A stretch of DNA of 64,000 nt from a bacterium (GCA_030426805.1 JAUHXU010000003.1:601488-665487), one strand, 5' to 3'. Counted from the stretch's first letter, positions 1 through 8,751 are shown. Notes: generated by a model from the letters alone, not told the origin. A program made the numbers and translations.

Positions 1-92
1 TCGCATCTCCCAGTCTTCGGGTCGCCCCGCACCGGGGGCGGGGTCAGGGCTCCAGGGTAGTGCCGCACGCGCGCGCGGGCAACGATCGCGGT

Positions 93-1337
93 CTACGCGC
101 CGCGGTGCACCTTCGCGAGTCCGGAGACGAGCGCGTCGAGCAGGCGCAGCACGTCATTGCGCGCGCGCTCGAGTGCGACGCGTCGCTTCGCGGCCGCTGC
201 CGTCTCCGCACGGGCGGCGTTGCGCACCGCGACGAGGGCGACCTCGTGGCGCTCGTCGAGCCCGGCGAGGAAGCGGACGAGCTTGGCACGCTTGTCGTCG
301 GCGATCTCGTCGCCGTGCACGACCGTCGAGATCCCGGCCCGCCGCTCGACGAGCCTCTCGTTCGCCTCGAGAAAACGACGTGCGACCCCCGAGGGGATCG
401 ACCCCGCCCACGGCGTGCCGAGGGCGCGGGCGAATCGCGTCCGGAGATCGCGCTGGCGGTGGCGCACGAAACCGGCACCGCCGACGAGCGCGATCAGCGC
501 GGCGGCCGCCCCGCCCCACAACGCCCACGGCCCCTCGGGGAGCGGGCCTGGCGCCGGACGTCGGGTCGGGGGCGGCGGCGAGGCCTCCTTCGCGGCCGGC
601 GCCGCGGTCGGAGCCGCAGCCGGTTCGACTGTGGGCTCCGGCGCAGGCTCGGGCGTCGGCGCCGCGACCGATTTCGGCTCTGGCTTCGACGCTGGCTTTG
701 GGTCTGGCTTCGGCTTTGGGTCGGGTTCCGGTTTCGGGGCCGCGGCCGTCGGTGACTCGCTCTCGAGCGCGGGGGCCGGGCGAGGCCGGGTCGGCTCGGG
801 CTCTGGATCCGGTTCCGGCTTCGGCTTCGGCTTCGGTTCCGGGGCGGTTCGCACCTCCGGCTCGGGCTTCGGCGCCGGCTCGGGCTCCGGTTCGGGCTCG
901 GGCTCGGGCAACGGGAGGGGCAACGGCGTCGAAGCAGGCTCGGTCGTCGCGGGCTCGGGCCGGGGCGATTCGGGTACGGGCGACTCGGCCGGAGACGGGT
1001 CCACTGGTTCGGGCGTGGGCTCGGGCTTCGCGACCGGCTCCGGTTCCGGCGACGGCTCGGTGGACTCGGGCGGCGTGACCGGCTCGTCGGCCGCGGGCTC
1101 CGGTGCCCCACCCGCGCCCGCGAACAGTCGCTCGACGTCCGGGTCGACCTCGGGGGCCTCGCTGGCGGCGGCCGGCCAGAAGGACGGGTTCGCCGCCGGC
1201 GGCGCCTCGTCGACGACCTCGACCGGCACGCCGATCGCGCCGCTCGACAGCGACGACGGATCGCTCCCGCAACCGGGGACGGCGAGTAGCGCGCTCCCCA
1301 CGACGATCGTGATCCAGGTCCGTTGCGAGACGTCCAT
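93..1337 (-). CDS. Pro/Glu/Lys-rich envelope protein with one internal TM segment
   Basis: 414 aa, function unknown. The start codon follows a GAGGAG ribosome site. The N-terminus is a hydrophobic segment ending L-A-V-P-G-C, a weak lipobox, so it may be a lipoprotein. Residues of about 75-260 are low-complexity Pro/Glu/Lys/Ala repeats (PEPEPEP-like) that could span the periplasm or cell wall. A transmembrane helix rich in Ala, Leu and Gly follows at about 265-285, then a basic, helical C-terminus of about 125 residues with coiled-coil character. The layout (anchor, extended spacer, TM, helix) resembles TonB-like or FimV-like spacer proteins, but no domain is recognised. Both antisense frames are also open because of the repeats and are not taken as genes. 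Confidence 0.75.
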   Translation of the reverse strand: MDVSQRTWITIVVGSALLAVPGCGSDPSSLSSGAIGVPVEVVDEAPPAANPSFWPAAASEAPEVDPDVERLFAGAGGAPEPAADEPVTPPESTEPSPEPEPVAKPEPTPEPVDPSPAESPVPESPRPEPATTEPASTPLPLPLPEPEPEPEPEPAPKPEPEVRTAPEPKPKPKPEPDPEPEPTRPRPAPALESESPTAAAPKPEPDPKPKPDPKPASKPEPKSVAAPTPEPAPEPTVEPAAAPTAAPAAKEASPPPPTRRPAPGPLPEGPWALWGGAAAALIALVGGAGFVRHRQRDLRTRFARALGTPWAGSIPSGVARRFLEANERLVERRAGISTVVHGDEIADDKRAKLVRFLAGLDERHEVALVAVRNAARAETAAAAKRRVALERARNDVLRLLDALVSGLAKVHRGA

Positions 1338-1374
1338 CGAGACTCCTCGGGTCGCACCATGCGGCCCCGCACCC

Positions 1375-1380
1375 ATGATA
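1375..1380 (-). promoter_or_regulatory. -10 element TATCAT for the Pro-rich protein gene
   Basis: On the minus strand GCGCTATCAT lies about 38 nt before the start at 1337. It predicts a leader of about 30 nt that contains the GAGGAG ribosome site. No good -35 is visible. Confidence 0.45.
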
Positions 1381-1465
1381 GCGCATCCCGTCGCCCCGGG
1401 GCGGGACCGGAGACGGCGTCTCAAATCGTTGCCGAGCAAGGGGTTCAAAAAGTTCTCGGTTCCGT

Positions 1466-1496
1466 ACGGGCGCGGCTCACGTTTTTTCGCGCCCGT
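1466..1496 (+). promoter_or_regulatory. Hairpin in the leader of the GAF-Roadblock gene
   Basis: A perfect 9-bp stem (ACGGGCGCG / CGCGCCCGT) encloses a 13-nt loop ending in six T. It lies about 50 nt before the GTG start at 1545. It could be a leader hairpin or an attenuator-like element; function unknown. Confidence 0.4.
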
Positions 1497-1544
1497 GGCG
1501 ATAAGGAAGGAGCGAACCAACGTTGTCCGCTGAGGAGCGAGCTC

Positions 1545-2507
1545 GTGACTGAATCGACTGTCAAGCAGCCAGGCCAAGGAGTCGACCTGCACCGGCTGAT
1601 CTTCGACCTGACGTCGAGGGCGACCGAGGTCCCGTTCGATCAGTTCGTCGGTGAGGTCGTCGCGAAACTGGCCGACTTCTACGGCGCCTCGATCGGTCGG
1701 ATCTACCTGGGCAATAGCCAATCGCCCGTCGGCGCGGTCGATCGCAACGATGCGATGGCCGGCTTCGACGCGCAGCAGAACAAGGCCGTCGCCGACGCCG
1801 ACGCGCGCCTGTCGTTCGAGGTGCGCAAGCAGAACCGTCCGCTCAAGCTCAGCCAGTTGCAGCAGAGCAGCGCCGCGCTCGGCGCGCTCCGCACGGCCAA
1901 CGTCGGCGAGGGCTACGGCCTCCCGATCACCGTCCACGGCAAGGCGAAGGGTGCGCTGTGCCTCTACAGCAGCAGCCCGCTGAAGTTCACGAAGGACGAC
2001 CTGAAGTCACTGCAAGCGCTCGGCAACGTGCTCCAGGGCACGGTGAAGCAAGAGGACGGCAGCAAGCGTTACCTCGAGGACTCTCGAGAGAACGACAAGA
2101 AGCTCAAACACTACAAGAAGCACCTCCAGCGGATCGAGCAGATCCTCGAGGAGCTCCGCGCGCTGACGATGGCGCGCAGCATCATCCTGATCGAACGCAC
2201 CGCGGAGTTCATCGCCAAGCGTGGCGAGGATCTCCCGTATGACGAATCGCACCTCAACGTGCTTCTCGCCGGTGGCTACGAGTCGGCCAAACGTCTGGCC
2301 GGTCTCGTCGGCTCGAGCGACGAGCGCATGGTGGTGCACGAGGGGGAAGAGGAGAGCGTCCTGGTCAAGGAGGTCGCGGACCGCGCATTGCTCGCGATCA
2401 TCTACCAAGACCACGACGTTCCCGCGTTGATCGCAGAGTGGGCGAACTCGGCGGCCGATCGGCTCGCCGAAGAGCTCAGCGCACTCGGGGAAGTGAAGCT
2501 ACTGTGA
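1545..2507 (+). CDS. GAF domain plus Roadblock/LC7-like protein
   Basis: 320 aa, cytoplasmic, probably a signalling protein. I chose the GTG start because a GAGGAG site lies 7 nt upstream. Residues of about 10-165 look like a GAF small-molecule sensing domain. A charged coiled-coil linker follows at about 165-205. The C-terminal 110 residues have the Roadblock/LC7 pattern (ARSIILIERTAEFIAKRGE start, long helix, then beta strands). Roadblock proteins usually regulate small Ras-like GTPases such as MglA, but no such GTPase is encoded nearby. The stop overlaps the next gene's ATG by one base, so the two are probably co-translated. Regulation through ligand binding to GAF is inference. Confidence 0.75.
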   Translation: MTESTVKQPGQGVDLHRLIFDLTSRATEVPFDQFVGEVVAKLADFYGASIGRIYLGNSQSPVGAVDRNDAMAGFDAQQNKAVADADARLSFEVRKQNRPLKLSQLQQSSAALGALRTANVGEGYGLPITVHGKAKGALCLYSSSPLKFTKDDLKSLQALGNVLQGTVKQEDGSKRYLEDSRENDKKLKHYKKHLQRIEQILEELRALTMARSIILIERTAEFIAKRGEDLPYDESHLNVLLAGGYESAKRLAGLVGSSDERMVVHEGEEESVLVKEVADRALLAIIYQDHDVPALIAEWANSAADRLAEELSALGEVKLL

Positions 2508-3025
2508 TGCAAGCTGCAGGACCGAAGGTCGGGACCAACCGCTTCCTGCTGAAGAAGGACACGCACCAGATCGGCCTGATTCTCGGCCGGTTCCAGGAGG
2601 CGTCCGACTGCAAGACGGTGCTCCTGATCGACGAGGCCGGTCACCTGGTCTCGAAGAAGGGGCAGAACCCGACGCGCCGCGAAGCGACCTACATCGCGTT
2701 GCTCGCCGGCACGTTCCAGACGACGCGACGGTTGTCCGATCTGCTCGCCGCGTCCGAGTTCTCGTCGCGCGTCAGCTGCGGCGAGGCCGGAAGCCTGCTG
2801 ATGATGCAGGTCGGCGAGACCGCCCTGCTCGCGGTCACGATGTCCGACGACGTCCCGAGCAGCACGGTCCGCACCTACGCGCTCGAGGCGATCCGTCGCC
2901 TCGAAGAGGTATTCAAGAAAGCCGAAGCCCGGTCGCAGGAGAACGCGATCGCGGAGTCCGGGTGGAAGGGGAGCGACAGCTTCGCAAACGCTGTCGAACA
3001 ACAGCTGGACGCACTCTTCGGATAA
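2507..3025 (+). CDS. Roadblock/LC7 domain protein
   Basis: 172 aa. The ATG sits in a TGATG overlap with the preceding GAF-Roadblock gene; an in-frame GTG one codon earlier is possible. Residues of about 15-140 fit the Roadblock/LC7 fold: a strand around TVLLIDEAGHLVSKKG, a central helix (YIALLAGTFQTTRRLSDLL), then two strands ending in ALLAVTM. Roadblock domains form dimers that bind GTPases or each other, so a heterodimer with the upstream product is the simplest idea. The last 30 residues are a helical tail. A 10-bp terminator-like hairpin follows at 3062. Confidence 0.8.
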   Translation: MQAAGPKVGTNRFLLKKDTHQIGLILGRFQEASDCKTVLLIDEAGHLVSKKGQNPTRREATYIALLAGTFQTTRRLSDLLAASEFSSRVSCGEAGSLLMMQVGETALLAVTMSDDVPSSTVRTYALEAIRRLEEVFKKAEARSQENAIAESGWKGSDSFANAVEQQLDALFG

Positions 3026-3061
3026 GCGCAAGGCCCACGAAGGAAGAGCCTGGACGCCTGA

Positions 3062-3107
3062 GACCGGAAGCCGCGGGGAGTTGGGGCCTGTCGCTTCCGG
3101 TCGTTTT
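3062..3107 (+). terminator. Rho-independent-like terminator
   Basis: Perfect 10-bp stem GACCGGAAGC / GCTTCCGGTC with a 21-nt loop, followed by GTTTTA. It lies 36 nt after the Roadblock stop codon. Confidence 0.6.
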
Positions 3108-3184
3108 ACGTACGCACCGAAGCTCGCTGGGTGCGTTCCTGTCCGCTTTCGGGTCAGCTTCGCGTTGGCGACCCCTGGCGGGCC

Positions 3185-3341
3185 GATTCTGCACCGATTG
3201 TCGCGATACGTGCGCTTCGCGAGGCGATGCTGCACCCGATCGGCGTCCCAGGCGGGGTTTCGCACGCGTGTCGGTGCAATACTGGCCCGCCAAGCGCACG
3301 CATGCCGCGTGAGTGGTGCAGGATTCGCGTGCCAAGCGCAC
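3185..3341. repeat. Inverted pair of doublet repeats between convergent genes
   Basis: The motif GTGCGCTTsGC-N10-TGCACC occurs at 3210-3236 (plus strand) and at 3273-3299 and 3315-3341 (minus strand). A further TGCACC lies at 3190-3195, so each arm has two TGCACC boxes 41-42 bp apart. The two arms form an imperfect inverted repeat of about 60 bp each around 3245-3260. No open reading frame is involved. It could be an intergenic mobile repeat or a structured bidirectional terminator. Confidence 0.6.
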
Positions 3342-3358
3342 CGAACCGACGAGGCCGG

Positions 3359-4885
3359 CTACTTGATGTAGCCGTGCGCGCGGAGGAGCTTGCGGGCGGC
3401 GTCGTCGCGGGTGATGATCTGCGCGCCGTCGGTGCCGAAGCGGGCGCGCAGAGCGGCCCCCCACCGTTCGTATTCCTCGATCGCCTTGCGGCCCTTCGCA
3501 CACACGTCGGGGTGTGCGTCGGCGACGGAGTCGATCTCCGCTGCACCGCCCGTCACGCGGTAGAGCGTCTCGGTGCCGTCGTCGAGGCGCCGCTCGTACT
3601 TGAAGTCCGTGCCGTCCAGGTAGCACGCGATCCGCGGCGGCCCGTAGAGCATCGACTCGCAGAACACGTGCGGCGGCGCTTCGGGCCACCGCTCGCCCGC
3701 GCGCGGCCCGAGCAGCGCCGGTGCCATCCGCTGCGGCGCCGCGACGTCGATTCCGCACAGGTCGAGCAGCGTCGGGAACAGCGACGTCGTCACGACGCGC
3801 TCGCGAACGCGACGCGCGGACACGCCCGGACCGCGAAGGAGTAGCGGCACCCGGACGACCTCTCGGTGCAGCGAATGACCGTGCTCGAAGTCGCCGTGGT
3901 CGAACAACTCCTCGCCGTGGTCGCTCGTCAACGCGATCAGCGCGTCGTCGAGGCGGCCCATCTCGCGCAGCCGATCGAAGACGCGAGCGAGCCCCGCGTC
4001 GACCTCCCGCACCTCGGCCTCGTAGAACGAGCGGATCAACGGGCTCAATCCGCGCAGCGTCTCACGCCCCTTCTCGCGAAACTCGACCAGCACCGGATCG
4101 ACGGTTTCGCCGCGCCCTTCGGCGAGCCAGGAACCGCGGGTCGCGTTCATGAAGTTCGCGAGCGAGTTGTTGAACTGCGCGGTGAACGACACGAACTCCT
4201 CGTCGTCGCGCGGCACGGTCCACCGGTAGTTGAAGTCGGCGTCGTGGAGCGACGCCCGCGCAGGGTGATACGGCAGGTGCGGATCGTAGTAGTGCACCCA
4301 GACGAAGATCGGTTCGTCGCCGACCCCGTCGAGCCACTCGAGCGTCTCGTCGGTGACCCACCCGGTCACCTTGTCGGCGGGGACGTGCCCCTCGTCGCCG
4401 ACCTTGCCGGGCTTGAACACGTAGTCGCGGAAGCCGGCGCGGAAGTCGGGCGTGAGCGACAGGAACGGGTTGTAGCCGAACGCGGCCGTGCGGTAGCCGG
4501 CGTCGGTCATCGACTGGGCGAGCGTCTTCATGCCGCGGGGCAGCGGCGCCTGCTTCTCGATCTCGCCATGCGTGTTGCCGTGGGCGGACGGCACCAGCCC
4601 GGTCATCAGCGACATCACGGCGGGCCGTGTCCACGGCGACGGCGAGATCGCCTCCTCGAACACGGTCGCGCCCGGCACGAGACTCGCGATCGCCGGCAGC
4701 TCGAGGCGCGGATTGCCGTAGATCGGCAGTGCGTCGGCGCGCAGCGTGTCGATCGTGATCAGCACGACGGTGCGCGGGCGCGACGCCGGCTCGTCGGCGT
4801 GATCACGGCGCGACCACCACACCGCGGCGGCAACGGCGGCCACCGCGAGGAGCGTGACGACAATCGGGAACGCGCGCCGCACCAT
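3359..4885 (-). CDS. Membrane-anchored sulfatase-like (alkaline phosphatase superfamily) enzyme
   Basis: 508 aa. Residues 5-24 form an N-terminal TM anchor, so the catalytic domain is extracytoplasmic. The core has D46 in ITIDTLRAD, the nucleophile region SPWTRPAVMSLMTG (84-96), and a SDHGEE metal-binding motif about two thirds along. Aligning the conserved TG places Thr86 where classical sulfatases have the formylglycine Cys or Ser. It therefore belongs to the Thr-type branch and need not be a true sulfatase; phosphodiesterase or phosphotransferase activity is possible. It is the last gene of a three-gene operon, 6 bp after a small membrane protein gene. Substrate unknown. Confidence 0.8.
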   Translation of the reverse strand: MVRRAFPIVVTLLAVAAVAAAVWWSRRDHADEPASRPRTVVLITIDTLRADALPIYGNPRLELPAIASLVPGATVFEEAISPSPWTRPAVMSLMTGLVPSAHGNTHGEIEKQAPLPRGMKTLAQSMTDAGYRTAAFGYNPFLSLTPDFRAGFRDYVFKPGKVGDEGHVPADKVTGWVTDETLEWLDGVGDEPIFVWVHYYDPHLPYHPARASLHDADFNYRWTVPRDDEEFVSFTAQFNNSLANFMNATRGSWLAEGRGETVDPVLVEFREKGRETLRGLSPLIRSFYEAEVREVDAGLARVFDRLREMGRLDDALIALTSDHGEELFDHGDFEHGHSLHREVVRVPLLLRGPGVSARRVRERVVTTSLFPTLLDLCGIDVAAPQRMAPALLGPRAGERWPEAPPHVFCESMLYGPPRIACYLDGTDFKYERRLDDGTETLYRVTGGAAEIDSVADAHPDVCAKGRKAIEEYERWGAALRARFGTDGAQIITRDDAARKLLRAHGYIK

Positions 4886-4891
4886 CGTCGA

Positions 4892-5356
4892 TCAGTGAAC
4901 CGTGTCGAGTGCCGCGCGCGCTTTTCCGAGCGTCGGCGCGTTGAGCAGCATCAACAGGATCGCGACGGCCGGCGCGACGAACCCGACGGGGTCGGCGCTC
5001 TGGAAGAGGTAGACCGCCCCGAGCAGCCCGTACCCTTCGGCCATCGCGAGGCCGATCAGATACGCGGCGACGACGGTCGGCGGGATCAGCCCCTCGCGGA
5101 TCGTCTCCCGCGCCGCATCGGCGTCGTCCCGGATCGCGCGCGCCCGCGCCGGCGGCAGGAAGAGCGCCACCGGCCCGATGACGAGCCAACCGAGCGCGAC
5201 GATCCAGCGCAACTCGGGGCGCTGGAGATCGCCGGTCGTGAACACCCAGCCGACGACAGTGAACAGCACGAGGCCGCCGACCAATGCCGTGGTCAACGTC
5301 CGAGCGACGCCTTCGGGCATCCCGGACGCGGTGTAGGTCATCCCCGGCTGCCTCAT
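4892..5356 (-). CDS. Small four-TM membrane protein
   Basis: 154 aa, function unknown. The ATG overlaps the upstream stop codon (ATGA), which fixes this start and suggests translational coupling. Four hydrophobic segments are visible at about residues 20-40, 48-65, 90-110 and 115-137. A short charged loop with an Arg/Asp-rich stretch lies between TM2 and TM3. It sits between a PDZ/cyclase-repeat protein and a sulfatase-like enzyme in the same operon, so an envelope role is likely. Confidence 0.75.
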   Translation of the reverse strand: MRQPGMTYTASGMPEGVARTLTTALVGGLVLFTVVGWVFTTGDLQRPELRWIVALGWLVIGPVALFLPPARARAIRDDADAARETIREGLIPPTVVAAYLIGLAMAEGYGLLGAVYLFQSADPVGFVAPAVAILLMLLNAPTLGKARAALDTVH

Positions 5357-6759
5357 TCGCGCACCGGTTCGCGCGAGAGGTGCGGATACGGGTCCTTCTC
5401 GATCGCGAGGTTCAACACGATGACGAACGACGCGGTCGTCCAGACCGGGCCGAGCGTGCGATCGGTGTTCGAGCGCAGCGCCCGCGTCTCCGCGGTAGGC
5501 CGCGCCCCGAACGCGCCGTCGTGCAGGCGCGTGCTCATGATGTACGGCCGATACTCGCGCCAGAACTTCGTCCACAGCTTCGTACCGCCGCCGTACCGCG
5601 ACGCCATCGCCCCGGCGAGGATGTGCATCGTCGGCGAGACGTGCCCCGTCGGGAGCTTGGGCATTTCGCGACTGAAGTACTTCAACATCTGCCGCGCGCT
5701 CTTCGCGCGGCCGCGTCCGTTGCGGTGCATCGCGTACCAGGCACCGGCCGTGCGGCCGGGGTCGCCGGCGCCGAACTGGCCGCGACGGGTCGAATACGAA
5801 ACGCCGCCGCCGGTCGTGCAGGAGACGATGTAGGCGATCCCGCTGCTGACCTTTTCCTCGTCCACCGCGATGCCCGCGTCGCGGATCAGACCGAGCGCGG
5901 CGAGCGCGTAGTTGCTGACGATCTCGAGTTCGAGGTAGTCCAACGCGTTGGGCCCCCCGGGGCCGTGCGCGTAGCCGCCGGAAACCTCCTGGTTCTTCGC
6001 GAGTCGCGCGGCGATCTCGGTGAGCTTCGCACGCACGGCGCGCTCTTGCGCGAACGCGGTGAGGAAGAACGGCGCGTAGCCGAGCTGCCAGTTCGACTGG
6101 TTCCAGTTCGCACCGTCGGACGGGCGCAGCCGGTCGTACCGGCTCTCCGCGCCGGCGCGCGCGCACACGAAGTCGCGGCACTTCGCGACCGCGTCGTCGT
6201 GACCGCCGGCACCGAGGAGGGCGAGCCCGGCGAGCGACGACACGACGACGAGCCCGTTGTCGCCGCCGAGCTTCGTCGGGAAACTCCCGTCGCGCGACTG
6301 CTGCGCGAGGAGGAACTCGACGGCGCGCTTCCGGACCGCCTTCAGACGCGCGCAATCGGCCTCGCGACGCGCATACGGCCCGAGGACCTCGACCGGAATC
6401 GTGAGCTTCTCCTTCTTCGCCCCGCCCTTCCTCACGACGACCGCGGCGAGCGAACCGGACTTCGTCTCCGCGGCCTCGACCGCGCCGTGCAGACGCAACA
6501 CCGGATCGCCTTTGCCGGCGAGTTTCTTGCCGCCGAGCGACACGATCGAGTCGCCGACCGCGAGGCCGGCGCGGGCGGCCGGTCCGCCGTCCGCGACGAC
6601 GCCGAGCCGAAAGACGAGGCCCTGCTCGGTCGTCGCGACTTCGCCACTCGCGCCGATGCCGCCGAGCGGCGTCCAGTCCGCGGGCGCCGACGGACGTCCC
6701 TGGGCGGCGACCGGGGTCGCGAGGGCGAGGAGCAGAATCAGCCGTTCGAGGAGTCGCAT
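5353..6759 (-). CDS. Secreted PDZ plus prenyltransferase-like repeat protein (DUF6288-like)
   Basis: 468 aa with a signal peptide (cleavage after ATPVAAQ, about residue 20). Residues of about 35-125 form a PDZ domain (GLVFRLGVVADGGPAARAGL, then VGDSIVSLGG). Residues of about 145-450 form alpha/alpha-toroid repeats like those of squalene cyclases and prenyltransferases (QQSRDGSFP, NWNQSNWQLGYAP, YAHGPGGPNALDYLE). This architecture matches the DUF6288 type seen in planctomycetes. No cyclase DxDD motif is evident, so it is more likely a binding or scaffold protein. First gene of a three-gene operon. Confidence 0.75.
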   Translation of the reverse strand: MRLLERLILLLALATPVAAQGRPSAPADWTPLGGIGASGEVATTEQGLVFRLGVVADGGPAARAGLAVGDSIVSLGGKKLAGKGDPVLRLHGAVEAAETKSGSLAAVVVRKGGAKKEKLTIPVEVLGPYARREADCARLKAVRKRAVEFLLAQQSRDGSFPTKLGGDNGLVVVSSLAGLALLGAGGHDDAVAKCRDFVCARAGAESRYDRLRPSDGANWNQSNWQLGYAPFFLTAFAQERAVRAKLTEIAARLAKNQEVSGGYAHGPGGPNALDYLELEIVSNYALAALGLIRDAGIAVDEEKVSSGIAYIVSCTTGGGVSYSTRRGQFGAGDPGRTAGAWYAMHRNGRGRAKSARQMLKYFSREMPKLPTGHVSPTMHILAGAMASRYGGGTKLWTKFWREYRPYIMSTRLHDGAFGARPTAETRALRSNTDRTLGPVWTTASFVIVLNLAIEKDPYPHLSREPVRE

Positions 6760-6792
6760 TCGGGAAGTCTCACGGGGACGGGGGAAGGCCGA

Positions 6793-6798
6793 ATTGTA
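6793..6798 (-). promoter_or_regulatory. -10 element TACAAT for the 6759-3359 operon
   Basis: Minus-strand TACAAT lies 33 nt before the ATG at 6759, inside an otherwise GC-rich stretch. No clear -35 is seen. Confidence 0.45.
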
Positions 6799-6883
6799 GT
6801 CCCGCGTGCGCGAGACGGCGGGCGGAAATCGGCGCCTGGCGGCTCGTCGTCGCGAAACCGTACCGTATCGGGCCGAGATCCCG

Positions 6884-6913
6884 TTGACACCCCTCCGGAC
6901 CAGGGACTACGTT
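6884..6913 (+). promoter_or_regulatory. Possible promoter within the 6760-7202 gap
   Basis: A perfect TTGACA (6884-6889) is followed after 18 nt by TACGTT. It would give a leader of about 280 nt for the secreted protein at 7203. The rest of the 443-bp gap has no recognisable gene. Just before the start, GGAGAAGG (7190-7197) is a good ribosome site. Confidence 0.4.
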
Positions 6914-7202
6914 CGAAGGAACCCCGGACACCGGTTGGCCCCGGTCCCCCGCCTTCCCGTCTCCCGCTCGCGCCGTACCCCACGCGCGTACGGCTGCACG
7001 GAAGTCGCCGGACTCCCGCCATCGAAACGCCGGGGACTGGCTCGCCGCCGCGTGAGCCGACGTCGAGACCGCGCCGTGGTAGCGGGCTCGTGGGAGAAGA
7101 GGACGCGCCACTCGATGGCGCAGGGGTTCGATCGGCGCGGTCACTCGCAATGGGCGTTGCGAACGACGCGTCGCGAACATCGACTACGGAGAAGGCAGTT
7201 CC

Positions 7203-8678
7203 ATGCTTTCAGGACGCTCGCTGATCGTCGCACTCGGTGCACTCCTCCTGGCGCACGGCGCCACCGCGCAGATCGCGCCGATCGGCACGAAGGGGGCCTA
7301 CCCGGACCTCGCGATCGACAAGAACGGCAACCTCCACCTCGTCTACGGACGAAGCGGCAAGACCTACTACCGCGTGCTGTCCAAGGGCAGCCCGCTGTTC
7401 GGCGCCGAAGAGTCGACCGGTGTCGGCGCGTCGGCCGACCACCGCCAACAGCCCGACGTCGCGATCGACTCGACGGGCGGCGTGCACGTGCTCGGCGGCT
7501 CGCTCTACAACCGGAAGATCGGCACGAGCTGGGGATCGCCGCAGGCACCCGGCATCTCGCGCGATCACCACATGGCGATCGACTCGAACGACCGCATCTG
7601 GGTGGTCTACCGCGGCGGCCAGGTCGCGGTGAAGAGCAAGCTCGCGAGCGCGAGCGTGTGGACCGGCGGGACGAACATCTACACGTCGGGCGCGACCGAT
7701 CACATCTACCCGGACATCACGGCCGGGACCGATGGCTCGGTGCACCTCGTGTTCCGGATGCTGCACCCGAACAACTACGACTGCGGCTACCTCCGCTACA
7801 ACGGCTCGACCTGGTCGAGCGTCCAGTGGGCGTGCAAGCAGGGCAGCCCGAAGATGGAAGAGGGCCCGCACATCGCGCTCGACAAGAACAACATCCCCCA
7901 CGTCGCGATGCCCGAGGGCAACCTGCGCTACAACCGCCGCGTGAACGGCCAGTGGCTCACGCCCGTGACGGTCGCCGCCGGTGCCGCGCACTCGCGCTCG
8001 GAGCCGACGATCGCGGTCGACAGCGCGGGCAACCGCTACATCGGCGCGTGGGGCGGCAAGATCTGGATCTACAACGCCGGGACGCAGGCGTGGAAGCAGT
8101 ATCAGCTCCCGAGCGTCGTCCCCGGCGGCATCGGCTTCGTCGACGTCGTCAAGCAAGAAGGCGTCGGCGCGTGGATGGTCTACGAGAACAGCCAGGGCGT
8201 GAACAAGACCGGCGCCGGCGCGGCCGACCTCGTCGTCGTGCGCGTGCAGCCGGACGGCACGATCCAGCCGTATGCGTCGACCAACAACTCGGGTCTCAGC
8301 ACGACGTCGACGGTCGTGTCGGCGAGCGCCGGCGGCACGATCCTCTACACGATGGACGGCGGCACGGCCGAAGCCAACAAGTTCGCCGCGCTGCTGATGT
8401 CGATCAGCGGCACGACGCCCGGCACCGCGCTGACGAACAACGGCCTGCTGCCGCTCAACCTCGACCCGATCACGGTGCTGTCGCTGCAGCTCGCGAACAC
8501 GCCGATGTTCGCGAACTTCGCCGTCACGCTCGACGGCCAGGGCAAGGCGCAGGCGACCCTCACGGTCGCGCGCGGCTTCCTGCGTGACTTGATCGGCATC
8601 AAGTTCCACCTCGCGTTCCTGACCTTCCCGGTCACGGACTTCGCGTCGAACTCGGTGCTGCTGCAGGTCGGCGCGTAA
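7203..8678 (+). CDS. Secreted beta-propeller-like protein
   Basis: 491 aa with a signal peptide ending HGATA|Q (about residue 22). Repeats such as DLAIDKNGNLHLVYG, DVAIDSTGGVHVLGG, HMAIDSNDRIWVVYRGG and TIAVDSAGNRYIGAWGG recur about every 50-60 residues. This is the pattern of a six- or seven-bladed BNR/sialidase-like propeller. After about residue 390 comes a separate C-terminal sandwich-like domain (LPLNLDPITVLSLQL, then TLDGQGKAQATLTVARG), like the domain in two further proteins of this window. That domain may be a cell-surface sorting or attachment module; this is inference. The catalytic residues of sialidases are not recognisable. Confidence 0.75.
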   Translation: MLSGRSLIVALGALLLAHGATAQIAPIGTKGAYPDLAIDKNGNLHLVYGRSGKTYYRVLSKGSPLFGAEESTGVGASADHRQQPDVAIDSTGGVHVLGGSLYNRKIGTSWGSPQAPGISRDHHMAIDSNDRIWVVYRGGQVAVKSKLASASVWTGGTNIYTSGATDHIYPDITAGTDGSVHLVFRMLHPNNYDCGYLRYNGSTWSSVQWACKQGSPKMEEGPHIALDKNNIPHVAMPEGNLRYNRRVNGQWLTPVTVAAGAAHSRSEPTIAVDSAGNRYIGAWGGKIWIYNAGTQAWKQYQLPSVVPGGIGFVDVVKQEGVGAWMVYENSQGVNKTGAGAADLVVVRVQPDGTIQPYASTNNSGLSTTSTVVSASAGGTILYTMDGGTAEANKFAALLMSISGTTPGTALTNNGLLPLNLDPITVLSLQLANTPMFANFAVTLDGQGKAQATLTVARGFLRDLIGIKFHLAFLTFPVTDFASNSVLLQVGA

Positions 8679-8700
8679 GCGACCGTCCGCGGTCCGACGA

Positions 8701-8732
8701 GACGGGAGCGCCCCGACGGCGCTCCCGTCTTC
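8701..8732 (+). terminator. Intrinsic terminator hairpin
   Basis: Perfect 12-bp stem GACGGGAGCGCC / GGCGCTCCCGTC with a 5-nt loop, followed by a short TT tract. It lies 22 nt after the stop at 8678. Confidence 0.7.
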
Positions 8733-8751
8733 GTGTACCGACCGTGCGTGC

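Noticed and set aside
157..1533. Long Gly/Ser-rich plus-strand frame opposite the Pro/Glu-rich protein
   Set aside because: It is the reverse reading of Pro/Glu codon repeats. It has no ribosome site, while the minus frame has a promoter, ribosome site and signal-like start.
3866..5833. 655-aa plus-strand frame
   Set aside because: It lies opposite the sulfatase-like and small membrane protein genes and part of the PDZ gene, which have clear motifs, and shows Arg-rich composition typical of antisense frames in GC-rich DNA.
7141..7202. Possible small gene or RNA just before the secreted protein at 7203
   Set aside because: Only short frames without start signals are seen, and no stable, terminator-like ending.
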